Shown here: in pieces, positions 12,401 to 20,833 of the stretch
Layout: each line of letters opens with the position of its first letter
Numbering within the stretch: position 1 is the first letter of the stretch
NCBI GenBank assembly: GCA_030248135.1
Contig: JASANC010001203.1
Coordinates: 1-64,000 of the forward strand
Reading direction: 5' to 3'
DNA from: Theristus sp. LFF4_11
Lineage: Eukaryota > Nematoda > Chromadorea > Monhysterida > Xyalidae
DNA length: 64,000 bases
The notes under the pieces: generated by a model
Told to the model about the DNA's origin: nothing
Seen by the model: only the letters and a program-made list of their open reading frames with translations
Database searches by the model: none
Translations under genes and position numbers: made by a program

Positions 12401-14140
12401 TTGTTTTTGAATGAGAGCTTGTGCTCGACTCTGTGTTTGTGTGTTGCATGTCTTTGTGTGCTTTAGATTGTGTAGTGATTAGCTTTCGTAGTTTTATGTC
12501 TTGTGCTGCTGTTTTTCATAGATTGCTCTATTCTTCAGTTTTCTGCAACACAGCAACTTTCAATTTCCGGTTGTAGTTGGTTAGCAATTCGCTTCTGTAG
12601 AAACCTGAGTCCTAACGAGCGTTCCAGTTACAGCAACCGCGATGCCAACAACCACCAGCAGCAGCAGCCCCAGCTCGTCTTCGTTGTGTCCCAACGGTGA
12701 CCAGCCAGTGGGCGCGTGCCTGCGTGGCAACACCTGCGGCCACGGTTTCACGTGTCACGTGACCGAGAACATCTGCTGCCGTCAGCAGTCGCCGGACACG
12801 CACACGCATGTCCATGTGCACTGTACGTCTGGCGACACACGCAGACTCACTTACAACGCACATAATCTTAGTGATCATCTGCTAATGTGCCATGACACTC
12901 GCACCACATTGTTATCAATCCTCCAGCAATAAGCATTTTATCGAATTTATGATGGTTTTAACTGGTTTGTCAGACTAAATCAGGGTTAATTTTTGTGCAC
13001 TTACTTTTAGCGACCTGCGCCGGTGGCACACTGCCGCTTGGCTCCTGTCCGACCGGTCTGAACACTTGCCCCACTGGCTACACATGCCAGGGACAGCTAT
13101 GCTGCCGATCACCAACATACCCGAGTGCGTTGCCACCCCGTTCGGTTGTGCTCGTTTGTTAACGTTGTGTGTGTTGTTTGCGTCACTCCCTGACATACCC
13201 GTGCGACCGGTGTCATCGGTGTACTGTAACTGTACTAGAAATTTTTTTACCACTCATTCTGCCATTAAAAGTCCACAGCACTGTTTCTGCCACTTTTGTT
13301 GCCTACCACTATTTTACCACTATATCTGCCATGAAAAGTCCATGCCACTGTTTTTACGACACAAGAAAATGAAGCGAAAAAAATACGAACGTGTTGCGCA
13401 ATGGGCAGAGAAATTTCCTGAAAGTTTTCTTGGGTGGTAGAAATAGTGGTAAAAATAGTGTTATGGAACTAAAAGTGGTAGAAATTTACCCCGTGTGGTT
13501 GGTGCAACAACGGTCCCACACCACGCCGTCGCACGGGCATGCTCCCTAACAACTCGGTTCTCATTTGGGATTCTACTTTTTTGAAACAAACACTGCCATG
13601 GTGGTGTTCCTGTCCTTAAAAAAAACAACAACAGCAGCGCAACATTGTTGGGTGCTCCATTGCAGGCACCCTGCCAGTGGGCAGCAGCTGCCAGCCCACG
13701 CAGGCGTCAGCGTGCAGTGGCTACAGCAGTGGCCTCGCGTCCTGCGTCAACAACCGATGCTCGTGCTCCTCTGCCGCGATCCAAGTCGGCAGCGGATGCG
13801 TCCGGCGACGCACGGCACTGCGTACGTTCGCACACGAATACAGTCGAACTCTAAATTATGGGGAATCAGCTGATTGGTTGGTGGGTGGTCACGTGATGCA
13901 TGCTTTCTGTGCAGGCATTGCTGTGGGAAGGCGGAGTTTGGTTTGCACAGAAAGCAGGCATCACGTGACCACCGACCAATCAGCTGATTCCCTATAATTT
14001 ATTTAGAGTTCGACTGTATATGCTTGATCTGACCGATGCAATTTTTAAAAAAAAAGAATTCAAATTTAGGATTCAAACTTCATGATCCACCGAAGACAGA
14101 CGACGAGAACGAAGATTTAGGGGCACCGTCAAAATCATAA
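122..14140 (+). CDS. Giant tandem cysteine-rich repeat protein (5'-truncated), 35 exons seen
   Basis: About 1,830 residues can be assembled in one open frame through 35 GT-AG exons ending at TAA 14138-14140. The protein is about 36 copies of a 30-35 residue unit, roughly C-P-x-G...C...C-P-x-G-Y-x-C...C-C, plus a divergent last unit, separated by short Thr/Pro/Gln linkers. The pattern resembles the lustrin-type cysteine-rich repeat and the EB module of nematode secreted proteins; six cysteines per unit suggest three disulfides, so an extracellular location is inferred. No membrane segment is visible. The real start and any signal peptide lie upstream of base 122, where an acceptor AG sits at 120-121. 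Nearly all introns are phase 1, so exons can duplicate without frame damage. Function is unknown; a matrix, cuticle or mucin-like role is only a guess. Confidence is high for the repeat gene and moderate for individual splice sites. Confidence 0.85.
3815..4717 (+). CDS. Cys-rich repeat gene, exon 9 (four fused repeats)
   Basis: A 903-base exon, by far the largest of this gene, carries four repeats in one open frame: CADGNAP..., CTDGSTP..., CADGRYP... and CPDGIIA..., each ending in CC. Linkers are rich in Thr, Ser, Pro and Asn and could carry O-glycans. It starts and ends in phase 1 like its neighbours. Because the flanking exons carry one repeat each, either three introns were lost here or this block kept an intron-free ancestral state. 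The sequence does not say which. Confidence 0.8.
4811..10444 (+). CDS. Cys-rich repeat gene, exons 10-27
   Basis: Exons: 4811-5050, 5146-5304, 5753-5932, 6114-6221, 6349-6456, 6883-7014, 7145-7273, 7454-7558, 7686-7793, 7984-8094, 8450-8563, 8753-8875, 8968-9090, 9199-9300, 9401-9505, 9776-9880, 9958-10074, 10316-10444. Each exon carries one repeat bounded by phase-1 introns. From exon 19 the repeat changes to a compact subtype, C-x-NG-x-x-x-G-x-CINGLCGAGFTC-x-x-N-x-CC. Exons 23 and 24 encode an identical 31-residue block with many synonymous differences. Exon 13 is the most divergent, with extra cysteines (CCRTGYCC). The start of exon 21 is ambiguous: a second phase-1 acceptor lies at 8777-8778. 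Confidence 0.75.
5597..5667. mobile_element. Short palindromic MITE, CAGTCCATCTGGATAA ends (family C)
   Basis: About 70 bases with near-perfect inverted ends: TACAGTCCATCTGGATAATA at the left, and GTTATCCAAATGGACTGTAC at the right. TA flanks and CAGT ends are typical of Tc1/mariner-derived MITEs. It lies in the intron between exons 11 and 12 of the Cys-rich gene. A partial relative ends at 42273. Confidence 0.6.
10082..10206. mobile_element. MITE with CAGTCGAACTG end (family B)
   Basis: Starts CAGTCGAACTGTAAATCGTG, followed by an AATCAGCTGATTGG block; the right end is decayed (ACTGTTTGAC). Lies between exons 26 and 27 of the Cys-rich gene. The same outer and inner motifs recur at 10551, 37528, 43075, 43677 and 52665. 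Confidence 0.5.
10551..10668. mobile_element. MITE with CAGTCGAACTG end (family B), decayed
   Basis: Begins CAGTCGAACTGTAAATCATC, contains GCCAATCAGCATGCCAGATG like the copy at 10082, and lies between exons 27 and 28 of the Cys-rich gene. The right end is not well defined. Confidence 0.45.
10673..14140 (+). CDS. Cys-rich repeat gene, exons 28-35 and stop
   Basis: Exons: 10673-10843, 11076-11143, 11554-11694, 12024-12291, 12634-12822, 13011-13124, 13666-13821, 14070-14140. Exon 28 holds one full repeat and the first half of another, whose second half is exon 29. The intron between them contains a palindromic mobile element. The introns at 11144-11553 and 11695-12023 are phase 0, breaking the phase-1 rule. 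Exon 34 encodes a variant unit with extra Cys and no terminal CC in the usual place. Exon 35 adds a short hydrophilic acidic tail (PPKTDDENEDLGAPSKS) and the stop. A matching AATAAA lies at 14527-14532. Confidence 0.75.
10859..11027. mobile_element. Palindromic MITE (family A) inside intron 28
   Basis: Left end CTGTCGAACTCTAAATTATA and right end TTTTAGAGTTCGACTG are inverted copies; the inner arms AATCAGCTGATTGGTTGGT and ACCAATCAGCTGATT also pair. About 170 bases. It occupies most of the 232-base intron that splits one cysteine repeat between 10843 and 11076. Confidence 0.75.
13237..13492. repeat. Foldback region rich in TACCACT / AGTGGTA
   Basis: The left half has repeated TTTACCACT and TACCACTATT motifs; the right half has the complements AGTGGTAAAAATAGTG and AGTGGTAGAAATTTACC. 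It lies in the intron between exons 33 and 34 of the Cys-rich gene. Element type not recognised. Confidence 0.4.
13841..14016. mobile_element. Palindromic MITE (family A), intact TA target sites
   Basis: Ends CAGTCGAACTCTAAATTATG and ATTTAGAGTTCGACTG are inverted copies, flanked on both sides by TA (13839-13840 and 14017-14018). Arms continue through AATCAGCTGATTGGTTGGTG and a CACGTGATGCATGC block mirrored as GCATCACGTG. It is the best-preserved copy, 176 bases, with no coding capacity. It fills most of the last intron of the Cys-rich gene. Confidence 0.8.
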
Positions 14141-14526
14141 CACCCGAACGACGGCGTCGCTTCGAGAACTGTGAACATTTGAACATTCAAATCACCGCAT
14201 GTCAACACTGGTATTTTCGATTTACTCTGGTGATTTTGTTGTTTATTGTTGCTGCTGCACCCGTTGATTTCCGTTCACTCTAATCTGTTTTTGCCGTTTT
14301 CAACACACTCGACAGTCGGATATTGTTTCGTCGACTGAGCACAACTGACGCCTAACTGTTATGTGACAGTTATTGACAAGTAGAATCATTCTTGATTCGT
14401 TTCAATTTTTTATGGTTTTCAGTTTTTCGTTTTGTTACGTTGCTTCGCCAGCTTCATCTCTGTTTTTTCTGCATGCTGCATGTAATTGCACTCATGTTTT
14501 CCACCAATATCATTGTAGGCGTTTGT

Positions 14527-14532
14527 AATAAA
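14527..14532 (+). promoter_or_regulatory. Candidate poly(A) signal for the Cys-rich gene
   Basis: AATAAA about 390 bases after the stop at 14140. A second AATAAA at 14937-14942 is an alternative. Motif match only. Confidence 0.35.
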
Positions 14533-15493
14533 CTGCTTTTTCAATCTCCCAGCTTCAAACAATTTTCAACCGTTTTTGCAAGACAATGATCGACTAGAAC
14601 AACATTCAGTTTTAAACATGCTTGTAAGCCAGTGATTATACCACGGTGCTTTGACTTTTGGTGTTATTGAAATTGTTTACGTGGAAATTCAACAATCTCA
14701 GTTACACGTTTTGTTTGTTTGTTTTTCTCCTTTTTGTACAATCTTGATTATTCTCAATGATCATCTTTGTTGCTTTTTGTTGAGTAGATCAGTATTCTGT
14801 TTTGGGGTGTAACATTTTTCGCTCTTTGATTCTGTTCCAGTTTTTATCTCAGTTTTTTGTGTGTTTTACAAGGGCATACATACCGTTTAAATTTGTTGTT
14901 CCACGTGTACGGTTAATTTGTTTCAGTAATTGTTTGAATAAACTTCCATTATAACGAGTTTCAAATCCCTCATTAAAAATAGACTGTCGGCGTATTTCGC
15001 AAAAGAAAGTAAACATAAATTCATAAAATTACGATGCAACAATTTCTGCTTTTCAAAAATGCGCTAAAATAGGATAGATGTTATTCATCGAAAAATTGAA
15101 AAATACGCTAAAACATCAAAGTTACTTTTTTGTGGAAAATTTGCTTAAATAGGTAAGCGCTGCCGTACCAAAATCAACCACACACCCCGCCGATATTGCT
15201 TGCGTGCGTTTTCTCAGTCTTGAATGCACTTATTTCCACCAGCAAACGACACCCGAGTGGTGGATAACGGCCCGGCAAAAAAGCACCCAAGAAACACATG
15301 CGCGCGTTCAATGATGGCTGACTGACGCGTCAAGTCACCCATGTCAACCTGCGCTCATGCAATTGCACGACCACCATCTTAATGAACTCCGCGGTTGCAG
15401 CCTATTTTTCAGTTTTTTTTCAGTTGCAGCTTTTCCACTTATTAGCGAGCGAGTTTTGCTGGTTGTGCGCTGTGCAATAAGTTTGGCCATACG

Positions 15494-15667
15494 TTAAAAA
15501 GGTGTCCGATGTCCTGTCCGGGTCCACCTCAGTGTCCTGCGTGGTGTTTCGAAAAAAGTGGCAACACCACACTCGTTTTCGGGACACACCGGCACAGCTT
15601 GGACACGGACACTGCGCGGGACATCCAGACGGACAAAACACCGGCCACGTGTTCGGACATTTTTTAA
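15494..15667. mobile_element. TTAA-bounded foldback element with GTGTCCG arms
   Basis: Left end TTAAAAAGGTGTCCGATG; right end TTCGGACATTTTTTAA, an imperfect inverted copy. The interior has many GTGTCC / GGACAC repeats in both directions. TTAA at both edges would fit a piggyBac-type insertion, but the inverted repeat is short and imperfect. Confidence 0.35.
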
Positions 15668-18281
15668 TGTGCGTGGGGCCAAAGCGATGTCAGTCAACAA
15701 CGAACCGAGAACAAACACGGCGAAAAAACCTGCAGACTGGCGATTTTTACAGTTCCAAACTTGTCAGCAGTTTTAGCTAGAGTCATTCTCTGGCTCGATT
15801 AATTGATTTTGGTCGCATTGGAGATTGGAGTTATGGCGCAAAGTATCATCCAGCTTCAATCCCAGAAATCTTGTCCTGGGCTGGTGTTCTTTCAAAGCAT
15901 CGAGTTGCTTGTCTCGTTTCCACTTGGCACGCTACACGGTCGTGTGAACCCTTTTTGTCGTTAATGAACGAACAGCATGCAAACGCGTCAGTTCGTCGTG
16001 GGCGTGTTGTGTTGTTCTGGTTCGAACCTGAAATTAAATTAGTAACACGCCAAAAATTCTGTTTTGATTTCTAATTAAGTTGTTTTTCAATTTTTTCGTG
16101 GCAACTCCAATTAGTAGTGAACTTGAAGCTGAACCAAAAATAGTGAGGCCATTCATGTTGCAACTTTGCTTGATCGAGCAAACTTATTACTCATTTCCGG
16201 TACTGCTGCTAAGTGGCAGATAAGCGATGACTGCAAACATTCAAGGTTGTTTGCGTTTTGCGCTTCTGTTGCACAATTCAGTACACTCTTGAACAGGAAT
16301 TGAAAAAAAGACTCATGAATGCCAACAAAATTCTTTGTTAACAAACTGATAAATAATTTACAAAATTGCGCTAACATTCTCTCCGTGTTTACTCTGTAAG
16401 CAAGCACAAAGCAAATTTACGAAGCCTGCAATTCCCAACTGACGTTTTAATCTCACATGTCGCCGACCCGGGTGTCACTTTTGATTCAACATATAACTCT
16501 CTTTGCTTGATTTGTGAGTACGCACGCACAAAAATAAATTGAACGCAAGTTTATCTGGCGCTTATTTTATGACATACAGAAGTGGAAAGCCACACGCATT
16601 TGCATATCAAAAATCGTGCGGACAGTGCCGAAATATCGCATTCGCTTTATTCTGATGTTCAGCTGCGCTTACGCGGCTGAAAAAAAAATCTCCCAGAGAG
16701 TTCATTAATTGTTTTTTGTTCAAATATAATTCCGACAAAGACGCACATCAACAACGCCAACATTCATTATGTTTGTGGATGTCCCATATGCCATAGTTTC
16801 CGGAGCAAAACACACGTTCGTCATAGTTCGAGCCCAAAATCAGCATGACATTCGTGCTGCATGGAAGTGACAGTTTTGAAAAAAGGAGGCATGAAATGAC
16901 TGAACGAGCGTCGTTTTTTACTTTGAACAGTGATCATATGGCTTGTCATGATAGAGAAAAAAGTAGAAGAGGATAGGATAGCTGCAGCTGGATGCATGTA
17001 CGCGAATCAGATCAGTTTTTATCTCTCTGTCGTGTGCGTCCATTTTAGGGCACGTTTAATTATGTCAATGCGTGCGGCAGGGGTGGAGTGGAGCGCGCTG
17101 CGACACGAAGCAAATAAAATAAATTGAGTTCAATCAGACCCATCCATATAATACGAAAAACAAAAACAAATGTCATTCGATACGAACGCACCGACTGCCG
17201 TAGAATCAAGCACATCCCAAGTGCGCCGTATTCATCCTTGAACACCCCGAACAAGTGCACTGACACAAAAGTGAACCGCAATCCTTCGATGTTGTCAAGC
17301 GTAACCGTGTACACTCAGCATGCAGATCCGTGGGGTAGCATGATATGCCCACAACCACAAGCCGATCGGAGGCTATAGGCAAGCAAGAGCTGAGCTGAAC
17401 TTGCGGGCCAGACACCACGGTACCCCACAGACAAGTCCACGCGGTTGTTGTCCCTTCTGTCCTGCTCTGCTATGTATGTACGTTTGTCGTTTGTAATGTC
17501 AGTTGCTGCTCATTTGTCACTCGGCATATCATTTAATCTGTCAACATGGCCAATCATCCATGCACTGCTTCCATCGCACCCACTTCATATCAGCAACGTC
17601 CATACGTGCTCGCTCATGCTCTTTATAGAGTAATGAAAAAGATTTTTTTCAGCTGAATTCCTGAATTTTACATGGCTTAAATACAAACGCGCTAATTCTG
17701 TCCAAATGAAATGAAACACGAACTTTGAAAAGTGCTATTATCTTTTCGTATAAAGGAGGTGGAGTATATTTGTTGCTCAAATTAAGCTTGATGGATAAGC
17801 CAATACAGAGCAAAAAGCAAAAAAACTTTCGATGTTGCGTTGAAAATCAAGAATAATTGAATTCGACTTCCTTTTTGCTGCTATAGACGAGAAGAAATAA
17901 TGGATAAATGTCCGTAGGTCACGCGCACAGTCGCACTCAAGACGCTTTTCGGGGTTAATGAAAGAGATTTGTTCTAAGTTTTTTATGTTCTGGCTATCTT
18001 GGCCACTGTAGTCATGACAAGCGCGCTACTCAGTCTAGGCATGCAAGCGCAGCTGAGGCAATTTTTCACTCCCAGGGACGAATGTGCTATTGTCGCGCGA
18101 AAAGTGTTCCGTCGCGCTACACGCCTTCGGCCATCTTGTTCAATTACCTCAGTAGTGACACTTTTCAAACGAATTTTACCGTTCGTCAACAAAAATTTTG
18201 AACTTTTAGCGACTTCAATGTTTTCTTTTTCAGATTCACCAGTCATAGAAACGTCTGACGGAGGTTTTGGAATTCAGTCAC

Positions 18282-18287
18282 TATAAA
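18282..18287 (+). promoter_or_regulatory. Candidate TATA box of the FLP gene
   Basis: TATAAA 30 bases before the ATG at 18317. If used, the 5' leader would be only a few bases long, so it may instead lie inside the leader. Motif match only. Confidence 0.25.
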
Positions 18288-18316
18288 ACTTGCGAACTCC
18301 CGAACAACTATAAGAA

Positions 18317-19079
18317 ATGTGCACAATGATGCGTTTGGTGTGTGCGTTTGCGGCGCTAGCGGTGGCTGTGGTGCAGTGCAAGAGTGACCGCGCAGAGACA
18401 CCGTCGATGCCGCCGAGTCTCGCAGTCGACTGCGACAAACTGCGATCCGACCAAACGCTCACCGAACAGCTGCAATCGTTCGTGCACTTCTGCAACTTGC
18501 TGCTCGCCGATCATGAGCTCATGTTGCACAGTCCGGGTACAGTGTTGGAAGTTTGGAAGTTTTTTTGAAAGTTTTGCACACCTACGTCGTCACTGTGTAC
18601 ATCAGTATCTACAATAAGGATTTTACATCAATTGTGCATGTACAACAATACTTGCAACTTTTGCATGCTTTTCACCGTTTTCGTGAACTACCACTGGTAG
18701 CCCACAAAAATTATGCGGTACACTGATTGTAGTGAGCTACCACTGGAAGGTAGTTCAGGAAATTTTACAATTAGGCGTTCTCAGTGAGTGTAATAGTAGC
18801 CTTGCCTAAAGACAGTGCACTCGCACTGTTATAAAACAACAATGTTGAACAACGGACCCGCACAGCAGGTGTGTCTGTTCGTTTGAGATTGTGCAACATT
18901 ACTGTGCTCCGCACCATGGGTCTTGTATAAAATCACCACAAAAAAATGAAAAAAACACAAATACAATGGCCAATCTTCACTTGCTGCTCGCCAACATTTC
19001 AGGTGAATCAAAACGTGGTTATGACTTCATCCGATTTGGCAAAAAGAAACGTGGCTACGATTTTGTGCGATTCGGTTAA
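18317..19079 (+). CDS. flp: FMRFamide-like neuropeptide precursor (FLP-25-like)
   Basis: Exons 18317-18536 and 19003-19079 join in phase 1 to give 98 residues. Residues 1-20 form a secretion signal (hydrophobic VCAFAALAVAVV, ending near QCKS). The C-terminus reads KRGYDFIRFGKKKRGYDFVR then FG and stop. This gives two peptides, GYDFIRF and GYDFVRF, each bounded by dibasic sites and followed by the Gly needed for C-terminal amidation. YDF-I/V-RF peptides are the hallmark of nematode flp-25. The spacer has two cysteines and a helical look (LTEQLQSFVHFCNLLLADHE) and releases no obvious peptide. Expected role: secreted neuropeptide acting on G-protein-coupled receptors. The intron holds a small foldback (about 18688-18762). 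Confidence 0.85.
18688..18762. repeat. Small foldback in the FLP intron
   Basis: TGAACTACCACTGGTAG near the left and CTACCACTGGAAGGTAGTTC on the right form an imperfect hairpin of about 75 bases. The CCACT motif recalls the foldback at 13237-13492. Confidence 0.4.
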
Positions 19080-20833
19080 GCAGACAGACACGTTGTGGAA
19101 TTGCATTTTTTTGCTCGTAGGCAAATATCTTGTGGCTTTTTTATTCAACAGAATCATGATTATTTGCAAAAAAAATCAAATGTGATATTTGTATTCTGCA
19201 GAAGAAACAACTTTATTTGTTAAAACTTTTTTGCATCTGTAAGCACAAGCGATTGTCTTGGTTTTCTAATATGGCACTGTTGGTGAATTTTATGAAGAGA
19301 ACAATACAGTCTCCGTTGAACGTTTGGTCTTTGCTTTTACGAGTCGCTTTTGGCGTGAGATTTTTTGTGTTCTGCTTGGTCCTTGGTTGAAGGCGTTGAG
19401 AAAATTTAGAAAATTTCAATGTTCAAAGTCTAGGTTTGAAGGCTCGAAAGCAGTACCGAAAATGTTAAATATTTTTAGGTTGGAGATGAATTAAAGGTTC
19501 AGATGTTAGAAGGTATAAACTTCAAAAGGTTCGAAGATTCGAAAGTTTGAAAGTTCGAAGGTTCGGAGGTTTTAAAAGTTTGAAGGTTTGAAGGTTTTGA
19601 AGCTATGAAGTTGGACAGTTCGAGGTTTCGAACGTTTGAGGTTCGAAGATTCGAAGGTTTTGAAGGTTCGAACGCTTGAAAGTTCATAAGCTTCAAGGCT
19701 CGAAGGTTTTGAAAGTTTTGAAGGTGCGAAGGTTTGAAGGTTTGAAGGTTCGGATGTTCGAGGGGTTTGAAGGTTTTATTAAAAAAGTTCGAAAGTTTGA
19801 AGATTTGAAGATTCGAAAGTTTGGAGGTTCGAAGGTTTGAAGGTTCGAAGGTTTTGAAGGTCCGAAAATTCAACTGTTCGAAGTTCAAACTTTGAGAATT
19901 CGAGGGTTTGCATGTGGCAGTGTCTTGCGTCACCGTTTCAAACTGATGATTAAAAAAAATGCCGAAATCCCAATTGCTTTCAAAAAGTGTCTGAGCCAAA
20001 TACAATCATGAATGGGCATTATATTGCGTCTGAACATGAACGGCATGCAGGGGGTATATCGTATTGTGTTTGTTCCATATTGAGCAGTTGGGAAGCATTC
20101 ATAAATACTGCTGTCATGCTCTCGCCGTAGACGACCATAGTGTCCAGTGAGCGGGAGTGGGCCATGTTCGTGCTGCGTGAAGCGCCAAACACAAAACTGC
20201 TCGTCGCTTGGTAACATCGATTCGGTTCCATCCAGTCGAAAAACGTACACACGAACTACAGTGCGGCCGCCCGCACCGGCACACTCAAAACGCGCATATG
20301 CAATAATCGTGCACTTGTGTGCGCAACGTGTTTGACGTAGGCGCGGTCGCAGTGTGTTTGTTGCATTGAGAATCAATTGGAGTCGACCGTCTAAAGCTCT
20401 CCATGGGCCTTTAAAAGTAGATGCGTTTTCTTTGAAAATGTCCAAGCTGACGCACACGCAAAGCGTCTATTCAAATTGGAATATCTCTTTTTTTCACTAG
20501 CACTAAAACAGCATGTAAGCCAGTCAGAGCACCTGAATGTCTCGGTCCTACAGTTTTTTATCTTTTCATTTCACGCTCAGTTTTCGTTTTACCAAGCCTA
20601 AAAACAGCTCCAACTGGTTTTTCAGCTGTAAATGTCAGTGGGACAATGCTGTATAATCAAAATGTAATGCAAATGATTCAGCAATCGAGCAAGTCTGTGC
20701 GCTCCGTTCCCAACACATTGCAGCTTTCTAATGCTGTACATTTCACAATTGTCATCATGAACGTCCGTTTTGACAGTTAGTGCAACTGCAGCTTACATTT
20801 ACGGTCCGCTCACAAACAGCAGCAATCAGCAGC
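19080..20833. other. Intergenic with minisatellite; no convincing gene
   Basis: Contains the TTCGAAGGT-type minisatellite and an open stretch on the minus strand at 20457-19930 that has no recognisable domain, start context or splice partners. Confidence 0.5.
19435..19895. repeat. Degenerate minisatellite, unit about GTTCGAAG
   Basis: About 460 bases of imperfect 8-10 base units of the kind TTCGAAGGT and TTTGAAGGT (for example 19740-19765 and 19825-19862). Read on the minus strand it gives Ser/Asn/Phe/Leu-rich open frames that are artefacts of the repeat. Confidence 0.8.

Larger units (their letters stand above)
14141..18316. other. Intergenic, no gene recognised
   Basis: AT-rich sequence with only short open frames lacking coding character or plausible splice partners. 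It holds the two AATAAA motifs near the Cys-rich gene, a TTAA-bounded foldback at 15494-15667 and the upstream region of the neuropeptide gene. Confidence 0.6.

Noticed and set aside
14392..14589. Short hydrophobic frame after the Cys-rich gene
   Set aside because: T-rich 3' untranslated sequence often gives Phe/Leu-rich frames; no gene signals.
19499..20005. 168-codon minus-strand frame rich in Ser, Asn, Phe and Leu
   Set aside because: It is a translation of the TTCGAAGG minisatellite.
19930..20457. 175-codon open frame on the minus strand
   Set aside because: No recognisable domain; two other frames of the same stretch are also open; no good splice partners; it runs toward the minisatellite.
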